Assembly: GCA_001661515.1 (NCBI GenBank) | Contig: LUVW01000005.1 | Coordinates: 1-64,000, forward strand | DNA from: Capniomyces stellatus | Taxonomy: Eukaryota > Kickxellomycota > Harpellomycetes > Harpellales > Legeriomycetaceae | Direction of reading: 5' to 3' | DNA: 64,000 bases | In this document: positions 43,240 through 56,266 of the stretch, piece by piece | How positions within the stretch are numbered: position 1 is the stretch's first letter | How the letters are laid out: the number at the start of each line of letters is the position of its first letter | Translations under genes and position numbers: made by a program | Notes under the pieces: model-generated | The model's input: the letters and a program-made list of their open reading frames with translations, nothing else | Database searches by the model: none | What the model was told of the DNA's origin: nothing

Positions 43240-43966
43240 CACACTACGCTTTATTTTTCTTCTTTTCCCACTTTTCTAATTTTTAAACGAAAAAAAAGTT
43301 GGTGCAACAAAACCCCGTTAGCTATTTAAAATTGAATAAATTGGACACAAAGTATAACAATGCAGCCCAATAAAAGCTGTTCTAATTGGGCGAATATACT
43401 GCCTCATTAATAGATTAAGCAGCCTCATCAGAATAAACAGCCTAATTAGGCTAAAACGCAGAAATTAATAGCACACTTGACTTTTATGAGCAAGCTATAA
43501 ATAACATGGATTGGCATATTTCACAGTTTTCCATTTCTACTGTTCTGAAGTTTAAAATTCAGGTTTTGGTGTATTTCTTTTAACGATATAGACAAGAGTA
43601 CAGTTGATAATACTTGGCGGTTAATATTTAAACAACAAACTTGCACATACTTGCATATATACAGCAATAAAGCTATACTGGCGTCAAAGCAGAGTCAAGG
43701 CATGTATTTTACCTGCTGGAAGTAGAAACAGCAACATTATTTGTAGAATAGCTAAAGTAGGTCAGGATATTTTGAGAGGCAAATTTAATCCCTAAACACA
43801 ACTTGTGTGTGGTGTAAAGTGTATCAGAGTCAAAAAAGGGTAATTTATAATAGAGGTTTTAAACAAGGGAGGTTAAGTTAGGGGATGGAATGCAACATAG
43901 TTTCGATAAATGTAATTTAGTTTTGAAAGTTCAAAAGTTTTATTCAGAGAGGAGGATATATTAGAA
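43240..43966. other. Intergenic, carrier to giant gene
   Basis: About 730 bp. Short imperfect repeats of GCCTCATTA type run at 43400-43450 and end in a 12-bp perfect palindrome GCCTAATTAGGC at 43440-43451. The last 200 bp are A/G-rich and lead to the giant gene. No other gene. Confidence 0.55.
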
Positions 43967-46900
43967 ATGGTTGAACTAAGGTAATGTTTTCTTTATTTAA
44001 GAGCCGAGTTTAAAAGAAAAAAGATAGTGCAAAACAAACTAAAATTTATTTTTTATTTTATTTCTTGGGTAATAAAACGAATCAATAGTTTGCAGAATCA
44101 GTGTGAGAAGGTAGTGGAGCATGTTTTAAAGCAGTATGGGAACATGAAATCGAAGGATAAATGCTGGAAGGAGCAGGAAACGATTAATATAGTAACTGGC
44201 GAGGTGCTGGGAAACCGAGACAATAAGAAGAGTAAAGATGGAGAATTGATAGCGAGATTGTATGAAAGCGAGCTGGAATGCATTAATGGCAAAAAGACAC
44301 CGGTTTACAAGCTGGTAGTTGGGTTAGCGATTGAAGATTTGACAGGAAGCGCAGGAGTGAATAAAGAGCGCGCGACAGGGAAGGGCAGCGCCAAGGGGGG
44401 TTTGGGAACAGAGTTTTTGAATGCATCAACTTTATTGAAAGAATGGGGTGCAATAATTGAAACACCAGAGATCCGCTCGCTATGTAAGTTTAGTTGGTGT
44501 AGAGGGTTGGCGAGTAGTAAATCGATGTTGGTGCATGTTATTGAACCAAAGAGAAGTGTTGTGCCCAGCAGTAGGTATAAAATATGCAAAATGTGATTTT
44601 TAAATAGGGAATCCGTTTGTAAGTAGAGGCAAAACAGAGATTGTTATAAATGAGCGAACAAAGATAGTTAGACAGGATTTAAAGAACCCGCTGATTAAAA
44701 ATGGAAAGAGGCTGAGACATGAGAGAGAAATGATACTGCTAGAAACGCGCGTGAATGAGAAAACAACAGATGTAAACCTGTCGATATCGATAGACAAGGA
44801 TGCTTTCAGAGTTGGCGGTGTTTTTCCATTGGCGTTACAGCCTAAAAAGCAAAAGAAGCAAGTATCGGTGAATATGTATGGACTAGAGCTGACACTGATA
44901 GCTAAAGAAAAAGCGAGTATGGCGAATAGCAAGTACAAGAGTGGGATAGAGATGAGTATAGAGATATTCGCGAGTATGGACTTCAAATCAAGAGCGCAGT
45001 TTAATAAGCAAGTGAGCAGACGGATATACGAGCTAGTTAATGGACTGATGCGGTTTTCAAAAATAGTGAGTGGTAGGTTGCAAATACCAGCAGTGGTGAA
45101 AATGGGGGGCAGAGTAAGTGTGGAGATTAACAAAGTGGACATACTAGACAGAAAGGGGTTGGACAAGGAAGGGTCGACTTGTCAAGAATATGAAGGGGTA
45201 GACGAGAGTGATGAGTTGGGTGAGGAGAATAACGGGGTGTATTCAGAGTGGAATCTGATTTACTCGGTGGATTCTCAAGACGAAAGTCTAGTGACCAACA
45301 ATAATAACAGCAGTATTTTCAGACCAGATGCAGCGTTGGGTGCGAGTTCAGGCGATGGCGGTGAAAGGGAGGCTCAGGGTGAAACAAAACTTCAAAGGGG
45401 AGCGGCTAGGCAAGGCCACATTAGGTTGGATTTAGGAAACAGGTATAAGGTGGATGGATACGGGATAGATATCCAGGTGCAAGTAATAGAGGGCTACGAG
45501 CATTTGTTTTTGAACAAGAAAATTTCCAGAAATCCGTGGTTTTTAAACAAGGAGTTTGTAAAAAAGTACGTATCGGTGATTGAGAAAAAGACCAGCAGTA
45601 ACTATGCGAGTATAGGATTGGTGATCAAGAACCCGATGATAGATGTGAGGGCGGCCGCAGGTGGCGATAAAAGTAAAGGAGGGAACAGACTGAAGGTCTT
45701 GGTCTCTGTGTGTTACAGCAGAATGGATATTTATGGGGCGGTTGAGCTGAACGGAATCGGTTTAATTGATACCAGTGGTGACAGAGGCGAGAGTGCAGAT
45801 AGTAGCAATGTGTGCGTAAAGGCGATGAGTGGATTGAGCAACGTTGAGGATGATGTGGGGGGAAGTGATGCTGGGGATGATAAAAGCTTGGCCTCAGTAA
45901 GTGGGGCATATGGTGGCGGGTTAGGACTGGTGAACAAAAAGTTGCTGATTGGGCGATCTTATTCCTCGGGATCATTAGGGTCCTTGACTAATGGGTTGGA
46001 TAGGAAGTTGGTGGACGGTAAAGTGGGCGATTTGGTTGCGAGGCCGAGCCCAGCTAGACTGAGTGTATTAACCGAGTCGACTATGGGTAAAGATAGCAGC
46101 AGGAGAGAAAGTCTGAGTAGGAAAAGAAGCGAGTTTGAGGGGCTGGGCTGGGAACTGAAGGGCGTGGACCAAGAGACCACGAGGATACTGAACTACGAGT
46201 GCTTCACACCAAGTTCAGGTCTGGGGTCTAGTGGGGGAGTTTGGTGCTTCAAAAGTACAGCTATAGCAATGGGGTATTCGATACACGATTGGGTAGCGGT
46301 GATTCAGCTGGGTGGCGGCTTAGATAACTGGGCAAATCTCCCATTTGGAGAAAAGGAAAAAAAACGCACGCCACATGGTAATGCAGATGAAGCTGAGGTT
46401 GGAATGGTTAGAGATGGCAGTGAAGTGAGTGAGGGGAGGGTAGGGGGATTGGATATAGAGGAAGAGGAAGAGGAGGAGTTGGCTAATGAGGAGGTAGAAT
46501 TGGCTAATGAGGAAGAAAACGAGGAGGAAGATGTTGATCTAAAATTCGATAAAAGTACAGAGTGTTTTGAGTATATTGGAACTAATTTGCCATCAGTGGG
46601 TCCTAAAGAATGCATTAGTGTCAAGAGGGTAGAATGCAGGTGCCAAGGACGCAGAATCAATTGGAAGTATAAAGAAGTATTGGTTAAAACCAAATTAGAT
46701 GATGCCGACTTGTTTAGAGTGGAGCTGGTGGTAGAGTTTATAGGCAGAGCAAAGATGAGGGTTGGCGAGAACAGCAGGACGGGGGGTGATGGTGCAGATG
46801 GTAACGTTGGCAAGTCGAGTGTTGGTGATTTTGGAGAGGAAGAAAGCGAGTCTGAGTTTTATTGCAAATGCGTCAAAGAAAAGATACGATTGGTGGTTTG

Positions 46901-49900
46901 GACATTGGAGCCAATCACAGTCCCGACGACAAATACAAGAACAGACACGCATCTATCTTCAGAATCAGGGTTACACTCGGCTATGGACAGCGGCTTGAAG
47001 GCAAAAACCGACCTGGACCATGGTAGTAGATTTGACGCAAAGCCGAATATGGAAAAAGGTCAAACGCAAAACGGGGGTATAGATCTCGAGGAGCAAACTA
47101 GTCTTAAAACCAAAGGTTGTGCTAGTTCAGGAACGCTACCAGAGCAAACTTTGATCAATGCGGTAAAAGTAACGTGTATTGTCAAGGATTTGAGCCCAAA
47201 ATTTAGTCACATTTTGAGCCAAAACAATGGCTTGATGATTCGAAATCAAAATCAAAATCAAAATCAAAATCAAAATCAGAATCAAAGTAATGACCTGGCA
47301 GTTCAAAATTATGGTGAAAGTTTATATACCAAATACTTAAGCTTTGGTGGGATGACTAAGAGTGACAAAAAGAATTCCGTTAGACAGAATGAGAGTTGCG
47401 AGTTGGTTAAAATGGTACTATTTGGGTTAGTGAATCAGGATGTACCGATTTCAATAACAAAATCGCAAAACATCAAAGTGAACTACTCGGTTGGAAAGTT
47501 CAGCAGAAATATTGAGCACGGGTGTGTTCAGTGGAAGTTGGGGATGAGTTATGCGCCATGGGAGCTGTCTACTAACAGAGAGGTGATGGAGTTTGAAGTC
47601 CGAATACCACACAGTCGGATTGGCGGCAGAAAAGTAGATATAAAGGCCAGTCCGTTTTATTTGACTGCGGTCAAGTCAGACAACATCTGTGCTTACATCG
47701 ACCCTATACACGACATTAATGCAAGTAGATTCAGGTGCTTGGTTTACCCTAGGAAACTGGTTGATGGAAGGGTTTATAATCCGGATAAGCAAGCAGACGA
47801 GGTAATCAAGTCAAATTTTTATGTAGAGATTAACCAACACTGGTACGGAGGCAAAGAGGGTTACACGGGCAGTTATGGTGGCAGCGATGGTAACTTTAGA
47901 GGGCAGGAAAGTGCTCGGTGGAATATGCAGAGGTATGTCGAAGATAGGCTTAAACCCAGGTACTCGGCTGGGGGCTTTGGTTCAGGCCTTGTATTTGGTA
48001 TTGGGTCTGGGTCTGGGTTTGGATTTGGATTTGGGTTTGGATTGGGGGAAGGGATAGGGTATGGGGTGCAGAGACTGGCAGGCTATATGTATCCAGCATA
48101 TTTGGCAGAGAGTACGGCAGCTGGAAATAGCAAGCTGTATCGGGAAACGATTGATAGAGTCAGGTCAATAACTGTTCCGGAACTGGACCAGGATTTGGTG
48201 GTAGTTGGAGCTACTGAAGCGTATGTAGAGGCACCGGTAATACGTGTTTTTAGTCAGGCGCTTAGAGTTCGGTACCTGGATTCGAATAAAATAGGCGAGG
48301 GTGATGACATATACGAGCACTGCAAGTCGGTTTCATTGCCGACTTTAGCTCGAATTTCGGTGGGAAGCAACCTGGTTGAGGAGGAGTTTGGGTCAGCTGA
48401 GGATCCTTTGATAATCAAGACAATGAGAGGCCGAAAAAGCAGTATGATTGACGAGGAGTATGAGTTTGTTTTAGGCAAGCAGGTTGGTAAAGACGAGTTT
48501 AGTGGTACTTTTGGGATTGTAGATCTAAACACCGGTCGGCTGAATACTGGTAGTGTGAACTGTGGGTGTGATGGCGAGGAGTATTTGAGAAACGCAGATT
48601 TGCTGTTATTCAAACATGAGGTCTTTAATGAAATAATGAGCAAGACAAAGCAAGTTGAGTACAGTTTGGCTGGTGGTTACTATGGGACCGTCAAATGTCT
48701 TGACCAGACTGACAAGAGAATCAGTCTAAAACTGCCCATTGCAACGACTCGGGTAAAGATCAAGGTCGGTGCTGGAAGCACGTTGGGGTTTGAGGTGGGT
48801 AGGATACGAAACGTGGTTGGGAGATTGTTGAACAACTCTGGCTCTGCAAAACGGGCCAATAGCCGGGAGGTTTCTGGGCCGTTGCAATTTTTGAAAGGCA
48901 AGGAGATGTTGGAGAGTAGTCAGGTGGTTGACGGCAGCATAAAGTATTATCAGAATAAAGACGTGAGTTTGAATAAAGGTGTTTTCGGGTCTTTGTTTGT
49001 TGCAAATAAAGAGTACACAAGTGTTCGGTTCGGGAGCGAGTTTGCGAATAAAGAAAAACTGGGAAGCCTAGACATGTTTTCTAGCAAAAGCCTCAAAGCA
49101 AGGCGCAAAAAGGGGACGTCTGACACGGTTCTATATAAATGGACTGTGGTTGAGACGAGCATCCATGAAAAGTACCGGCAGAGATGCAGTACTAGAAACA
49201 ACTCGGTGCTGGAGCTGATGGGCGTAGGGATTGAGCTTGTCCAGGAAGCCGATGATAACGGGGTGTATATAGATGTGTACGTGGGCGTTTGTTTGGATTT
49301 ATGCAAGCTGTACATGGGTGTAAGCAGTGGTTGCGGTAGAAATACCGCGTTGTCTAGGGAGTTGGCGGCAGCAAAGATGAGCGAAATAACACAAATGCTG
49401 GAGCCGCTTGGCTCAGATTGCCAGACCCCGATTTTGATGTACCCAAAAAGCTATGTGGAGATCATTCCCAAACACGAAAACTCAGGCAGTGAAGATGCGT
49501 TTGGTGTTGACAATTACGCGAGTGGGCGCGTTTTGGGAGGCTGTAGTGGATATGGCGGATTTGTTGCAGAATATGGAGGCAACATCAGCGAGTCGGGGAG
49601 AAGGTTGGGATATTTAGTAAAGTCGACTCAGATACTGGTGGCCACGGCCGGCTCTTTGTCTAGTAAAAGCAGAGAATCCAATAGCCTATTTGTGTGCCTA
49701 ACAGGCCCAATAAAGCACGAGAGAGAAGAGGCTGAAAAGTGCGGCGTGTCTAGCTGTGTGGATGCTGAGCCAGGCCAAACTGGCACGACCAAACATTCTG
49801 CACGCTGTTTATTGGCTGTAAAGGTTAGAATCCAGGTCAGCAAAATGCACCAGATTTCTAGCTACTTGATCAAGGCGTCAAAACTGGATGTAATAATCCC

Positions 49901-50804
49901 AAAGCATAATCGGCATGTTGTTGTCAACCAAGCCGAGATGAAGAGGCTCTACGGCTCAGTAATTGAGATCAAGTTGGGTGGCGAGACTGACGCCGGCAGC
50001 TGGAATAAGCGCGAAAATGATGCTGACCGCGACAAATACGAGGTTAGAGTGGCGTTTCCTTTAGTCGGAAGCAAGGAGTTGAGTTATTTGCATGAGGTGT
50101 ATAATGCAACCAGTACCAAGTACAGGGGGCTCAGCAAGTTTAGCCCAAAAAGCAAGCCACTTTTAGTTTCCATAAGACATAAAGTGAAGTCACGTATATC
50201 AAGAGATGTTGCTCAAAGTTTGCAAGAGTCGATTGCAAGTGGTGTGGACAAAGGTGCTAATAGGGTTGGTGCTGGTGTTGCTGGGTGCAACAAAAGTTTT
50301 GCAACCGACTTGAGAGTGGGAAAACCAGAACTAATGGGCCATAAATGCAAAATGGAGAGCTGCCAATTTATTCATTTTGGAAAGCTTGGTTGTTTGCAGG
50401 CTAATGTGTTAAATATAGATGGGGTGAGCAACTTTGTGCTGTCAAGTCTGAGCAAAACCAAGACCAAGTCAGATATGGATGGTTATGAAGAGAGTTGTAC
50501 CAGTGGCAATAGCGATAGCAACGCTGGTAGTTCTAATGGCAGTTTTAGTGGAGGCTCTAATAGTAATTTTAATGGAGGATCTAATGGAGGTTTGGGTGAT
50601 TCAAACGTTTCTCTAGTGGTTGGGTATGGAGTCGACTATTTCGAGCACATTGATCAAGTGGATTTGAGTGGAAATGGGTTGTTTGGGCTAAACAGTCGTT
50701 TATTTATTGATGACGAAATTAATTGCTGCGAAAACAACGTTATGAACTTTGTTTGCATGGTTAGGAATTTTGATGAAGATGAAGTTGATGTGTGTGAGTT
50801 TTGA
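43967..50804 (+). CDS. Giant protein of unknown function (2,201 aa), possible arrestin-like fold at N terminus
   Basis: Exons: 43967-43980 (14 nt), 44089-44483 and 44608-50804. Phases agree and the frame is open throughout the 6.2-kb last exon, giving 2,201 residues. I do not recognise the protein as a whole. Residues about 140-245 have a beta-rich pattern (LSISIDKDAFRVGGVFPLAL, then a Lys-rich turn and VSVNMYGLELTLIA) that resembles the start of an arrestin C domain. This is a weak, by-eye resemblance. Elsewhere there are an acidic stretch at about 753-785, an NQ repeat near 1015-1032, a Gly/Phe-rich (FGFGFG) stretch at about 1258-1290, and a Ser/Asn/Gly-rich tail at about 2103-2137. Between these lie long, ordered-looking beta-rich segments (around 1050-1190, 1330-1560 and 1600-1960). 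No transmembrane segment or signal peptide was seen. It could be a trafficking adaptor or scaffold, but that is inference. Confidence 0.75.
47239..47287 (+). repeat. (AATCAA)n coding repeat, Asn-Gln run
   Basis: About eight copies of the hexamer AATCAA encode alternating Asn-Gln inside the giant protein. Such prion-like N/Q runs vary in length between isolates. Confidence 0.9.
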
Positions 50805-51142
50805 GGCTCACACTCAATTGCTTCTTCTCCCCCTTTTCACACACAAACACTCTCCCCCCCCCCCTTTTTTTTTTCCTGATGTTTAACAGGAAATGTTTTT
50901 TCGTCCAATAGTTACAATAGTGTTATTTTTTGTTGTTTTTTTTATCGCTGTTTTGTTTTTGATTTACTGACAGATTTTAGTTGTAATTTGTGCAATGTTT
51001 CATAGTCTACTATCTACTAAATCTACAAGGCGTGAGGGGTTTAGTTTGCTTTCATAGCGATTCTACGCCGTATTTTGTTTTTCATACCACGCTATTCGTG
51101 CTGATTTAAATCATAAACATTTGAAATTAATAACAAATCGTC

Positions 51143-51156
51143 GCGTTACGTAACGC
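51143..51156. promoter_or_regulatory. Palindrome GCGTTACGTAACGC, candidate bZIP site
   Basis: A perfect 14-bp palindrome with core TTACGTAA, the full-site form bound by several fungal AP-1-like and Gcn4-like bZIP factors. It is about 1 kb upstream of the P450 start codon, the nearest downstream gene. Binding is inferred from the core only. Confidence 0.35.
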
Positions 51157-51959
51157 AATATCGAATATTGGCGTAAATACCCTAATTAGGCCATATATTG
51201 TACGTTTTTACCTCATATTTAATAATTGTAGCTCGAAACCCTTTGATCATCATTTATATTAGTAAAGTTAGGAGTGATATAAATATCAACTAACAAAAAA
51301 TAAGCCCCCCCCTACTCCCCTTAAATTTCTAGGTTCTAGAATCATAATTCAAAATTCAAGATCTTTGAATAAGTTTTATATTTAAATTTATATTTAAATT
51401 TAAATCCTATGTCTACTTTACTGTAAACTAGTAACCAAGTTTGGCAAATTATATCAGTGCAGTTGACTAATACATTAGTTTGTTTAGTATGCGCTATGTA
51501 ATGTGAATACGTTTTATTATTGGGAATAGCCTGGGGGTTTTTACTTTTGCACGGACACTTGAAACCAGACTCTTTAGCCATAATTATTTGGTTTGTATAG
51601 ATGTTGTCATAGGAAATGGGCAACTTCAGTTTAATCGACTATTGGCGCAGTTTAACTAATTCATTTCATACAATTGAGTTTGTGTTTTAACTTTTGTGTT
51701 TGAAGGAATATAAATGCCGTATTATTGGAGGAAAAGCTGCCGGAATTGAAAAAGCTGGCATTTATTTTCATAAAAATAAACAAAAAGTTAGCCACAGCAT
51801 CAGCATCAGCATCAGCGATTTGGTTTTTGTTTTAAAACTTGATTGCTTTAGTTCCTAAAGTTTTTGGTTGCTTTGTATGTTTTAAGGGATGAACTAAAAC
51901 TTATGTTTCGATTAACAAAGAGAAAAAAAAGGAATGTGATCATACAGCGCTGCGTTCGG

Positions 51960-51966
51960 TATAAAA
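51960..51966 (+). promoter_or_regulatory. Candidate TATA box of the P450 gene
   Basis: TATAAAA lies about 180 bp upstream of the P450 start codon and is followed by an A/C-rich leader (AAAACCTAATACAAAACC type) typical of a 5' UTR. Confidence 0.5.
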
Positions 51967-52145
51967 CAAGCACGAAAGTCTGAGATTGTATAATGTTGAT
52001 TTTTCTTTAGGCAGAATATACAAATCAAAACCTAATACAAAACCAAAACCAAATCCATACTCTTAAACAACACCTAAACCTTAACGAATATATATTATTA
52101 CATTTGCAGCTATAACAACAAAAGAAAAAACAACAACAAGAAACT

Positions 52146-54375
52146 ATGTCTAGCACTATTATGCAGTCTCAGTTCATCCAAAAGATGTTAACTATCGAAA
52201 GACTCAGGGACTTGGCTAACAGGAAAACAGCGTTGGGTGTTCTGTGTGTTTACGCAGTTATCAAGGTAACCACAAATTACCTTTACATCTCGTTGATCAC
52301 AAACTGCTCTGGCGGTTGTTTATATTAGTACTGATTGTCAACGTTAGCGTGACTGAGCTAAAATAAAAATGTATATTTTGTTGAAATTATTGTAACCAAT
52401 TAGACGGTGCACTTCTTCCTGTTTGATCCGCTAAGAAAGATTCCTGGTCCTTGGTGGTCTAGATTCACTACACTTCCAATGTCAATTGCACTTATCAGAG
52501 GAACCGTGTTTGATTACTTGGCAGTGATCCACGAAAAGTACGGCCCTATTGCCAGAGTTGGTAAGGAGAAACAACCGATTATAAAACTGTGCTGCTGTGC
52601 GGATGCATAGAATGGTACTAATATGAGTAAATAAACGTATAGGCCCAAGCGATGTCTCTGTATCTGATACAAAGGATGCTAAAAAGATTTTGGCAACTTA
52701 CAGATACCCCAAGTCAAAGGAGTACGAGCGCATGTTTGTCACAAAGCCAAATGTATTCTCTACCACCGATGAGGGACTCAACAGAATGAGAGTAAGTGTC
52801 AGCTTTGTAGCATGCTGCTTAAGCCAAAAGTAGATTTGTATAAAAATAAAATAAAATAAAAAGTAGATATGGTTGTCTAAATCTAAATTCACTCAAACAC
52901 CCATTTAATAGAGACGTCAAGTTGGACCTGCATTCACATTCAACAATCTTGCAGTTCTTGAAGACCAGATCTTGGAAGATGGGTTTTACTCATTAAGAAG
53001 CAACCTGGAGAAGAAGTTGGGTAATAAAAAGGAGGCAGTATTCAATTACCATTGCTGTTTCCAGAACATCACCGCTGATGTGATAGGACACATGGTGTTT
53101 GGAAAGACATTTGGCGCTGTTGAGAACGACGTCCACCCAATTGTTTCTTGGTTGGTTTCTGGAATTTATCTGGGATCAGTCGTAAGTTTTGCAATCTTTA
53201 ACAATTATATCAGCCACAATATCTTACGCTGATGGTTTATTTAACCATATTTGTCTGAATTGAGCAGTGATGCGCAGAGCGTTAGTATATGTAACACTAG
53301 CAAAAACTATAAATTGACGTTTGATTGGCATATTGTTATTGCGAGTAGAGATCAAAGTTCCCAATAGTGGACTACATGAAGTTCCTTTTGCCAGTTCAAT
53401 TCGGCAATGCTGCAAAGCTGAGAGCATATACTGCACAAGCAATCAAAGAGAGACTCGAATCCATCAGGATTAACGGAGCTGAAAGCCAGAGACCAGACAT
53501 TCTCCAAATGTACATCAACTCGGCTGACTTTGATTCCGGAGAGAAATTGTCTGAAAGCGATTTGATGGCTGAAATGTTCATTATGTTGATTGCCGGAACT
53601 GATACAACAAGTATCACTATGACATGGTTAATCCATCTTTACACATTGTTCCCAGAGGTGTACAAACGTGTTGTTGATGAAATCAGAACCACATTCCCAG
53701 ACAGATCCAAGCCAATCAGAACCAACGAGGGCCGCAGACTGTTGAAATTCTTCACTGCTACCGTGTACGAAACAATGAGATTGAAGACTGTTGTTGGAGG
53801 TACTTTCTCCAGAGACAGTTCAGCTGAGGGAATCCAGTTGCCTGGGCATTATATCCCAAGAGATACCACCTTGAATATCTTTTTGGAAGGTGTGCACTAC
53901 GACAAGAAAGTTTGGGACGAGCCCAGAAAATACAACCCAGATAGATTTATGGGCCCTGATGGTGATGAGATGAAGAAGGAGGTTCTTTCATTCTCACACG
54001 GAGTCAGAATCTGCATTGGAAGAAAGTAAGTTACTGATTGATGCGCTACAGTGGTCTAGCAATAGTTTAGTGATACTGGTGGCTGTATTTGATTGTTAGT
54101 AATTAATTATATCTCACACATCAACATAAATATTAATAATATTTATTTTATTCTATTTTAGCTTGGCGTGGACCGAGATTTACACAGTTATTCCAAATCT
54201 CCTAAGAGAGTACGACTTGGAGCTTCCAAAGGACTCACACTTTGGTGTTGACAAACTTGATCCTACAACAAACCAGCCACAATTCCTCAAGGATTCAGTT
54301 TTCATTACTCGTAACCCAACAAGCCCAGGAAAAGACTGTAACGTAGTGTTCCGCAGACACAATTACGATGAATAA
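52146..54375 (+). CDS. Cytochrome P450 monooxygenase
   Basis: Six exons: 52146-52265, 52404-52560, 52643-52791, 52912-53181, 53349-54025 and 54162-54375, joining in frame to 528 residues. The N terminus has one hydrophobic anchor (TALGVLCVYAVIK then HFFLFDPL) followed by the proline-rich hinge KIPGPWW, so it is an ER-membrane enzyme facing the cytosol. Family motifs are complete: helix C R-R-Q-V-G-PAF, I-helix AGTDTTS from residue 314 (oxygen activation), ExxR in YETMRLK, the PERF-like stretch YNPDRFMGPDG, and the heme loop FSHGVRICIGRN with the thiolate C454. It needs a P450 reductase, not seen in this window. The substrate is unknown. The sequence is not obviously a sterol 14-demethylase, since the FxxGxHxC-type B-C region and other CYP51 marks are absent. 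Introns are 75-170 nt. Confidence 0.95.
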
Positions 54376-56240
54376 ACGTGATGAAACTTTTAACCACATG
54401 CAATTCATCAACAATCCTAGCCTTTTTCTTGTTTATTGTTCTAACAGCATTTTACTAGCCTTGATTAGTAAATAATGACATTTGGTGAGGTTGTTTTGTT
54501 TTCATCTATTTTTTTTATATTTTTATTAGCTCGACTATTTACTTTTTAATTGTGTTAGTTTACTTGTGACCAAATAGTCTTAATAATATATAAAGTGATC
54601 GCAACTCCCGTTCATAACCCATTTATTTGTTTCCGAAACTAGTAACAATTTGTTTTGTTGTATGTAATTTTTTTGAGCAACTATTTTGCCAAAACGGCTC
54701 AACCAATCTACCTGAACCAATGCCCTTCGAGTACGGACGATCTAATTGATCGAAGGGTTGTTGGCTAATAGAGTCATTTAACATATCAAAATAGCACAGT
54801 GTTTTGAAGTACTTTTATGGTATTGTTCAATACTGTATGTTTTGTTGTGTTATGTTGTGTGAATTCTATTGCCAATAAACCACATAAACAAATATCAATC
54901 AATTACCTTAAAAGAAAAGCTGATATCCTTTACTACCAAGGAAACAGTTGGTGATTTCATGGTTTTGGAGCCTCGTTAGCCGTATCATGCTTGTCAATGA
55001 GTTTCAGAAAAAAAGGTTCAAAATCAATTAGCAAATGCCTTCAAATAACAAGTATAATTGACACGCACAAGAATTGAAAGTATCCAAGTGCTAGTTTTGC
55101 ACATATATATAAGTATACTACCATTCTCTTGCATTATATCTGAGATTTCTAAAGATCGACTCTAGATTTCTGCTTATTGAGTTACGTACTTGAAAACAGG
55201 CTTCGATAGAAAAGCTGTCAAATATTGCTTCATAAAAACACCAGTGCACTGTGCAGACTGAAGGGTAGTTAAAATCGGTTTAGATAGATCAAGAATATTA
55301 CTGTGTAATGATGGGTCTGAAGTAACGGTGCTGAAGGGAACCAAATAAACTTCATTTGGCCAGAATGAGTGCAGTATAGTATCACAAATACAAATGCGGC
55401 GATAATAAACATTGATATTATTGTAAGCAACAGTGATACTACCAACTATTGGTTTAACCCGAGTATATTGAATATTTTACTTTTGAATACAAGTTTTTAT
55501 TGTTAAAATCAAGTTCTGTAGGCCATTAACGAAGTTAAAACATTTTATCTTGAGGTTCAATGGTATTCTGGTAGTTACCCTTTTTGTCAATGGTAGAATA
55601 TGTATTTGCACTTGGTTGTGTGGTTAGAGTATTCGAGTTGCCGATGGTCAGACTTTGAGTGGGTAGATAGAGTGTGGTTTATAATTATGGGTCAAATCTT
55701 GGCAGAAACATGACAGTTGAGCTGTAGCTAAATAAACAAACGCCGTTGCCGTTAAGCTACTATAAAATGGGATGAGTGAGTAAAACAAATCGAGTAAATT
55801 GAGTAAATCGAGTATATTGAGTATATTGTGTATATTGTGTATATTGAGTGTTAAAACAACACTGGTGTATCAGTGTTATTGTTGATTGATAGGGATGTGT
55901 TATTGTTAATTGATAGCTGGGAATGATAAAACAGAATAAAAGAAAAAATATAGAGTTGTTCAGTCGAAGAAACGGATGAGAGGTACATATACTTGTCTAG
56001 ATTGTTGTTGATTGTGGTTGTTAGAGTGGCAAAGAGACCAATAAAATTAAACCAATTAATTGTGTGAATGAAGGGATATGGGATAGTGCAATTGATGGGG
56101 GTAATACAATCCATGTTGTAACGCTGTCCAAATATAAACATCCATGGTTGGTTTAGGATGGGGAAAATAAACAGTTGTGTCGCGTGTTTGATATGTTGTT
56201 ATTTAGAAATAGTTGGAGCAATGGCATTTTGATAGTGGTA
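54376..56240. other. Intergenic downstream of P450
   Basis: AT-rich 3' flank of the P450 gene followed by nearly 2 kb without a supported gene. A hairpin-forming inverted repeat lies at 54723-54757. Short tandem words GTAAATTGAGTAAATCGAG and GTATATTGTGTATATTG run at 55785-55850. No RNA gene recognised. Confidence 0.55.
54723..54757. repeat. Inverted repeat CCCTTCGA...TCGAAGGG
   Basis: A perfect 8-bp stem encloses 19 nt. A second stem, CGATC/GATCG around TAATT, overlaps the 3' arm, so the two pairings exclude each other. It lies about 350 bp after the P450 stop. Function unknown. Confidence 0.55.
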
Positions 56241-56266
56241 TTAAAACAACAATGTCAAACTGGGCA

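Larger units (their letters stand above)
50805..52145. other. Intergenic, P450 promoter region
   Basis: Begins with C/T-rich 3' flank of the giant gene. It holds a 14-bp palindrome containing TTACGTAA, a CCTAATTAGG palindrome, a CAGCAT repeat near 51.80 kb, and a TATAAAA at 51960-51966. The A/C-rich 5' UTR of the P450 gene runs up to 52145. No gene recognised. Confidence 0.6.
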
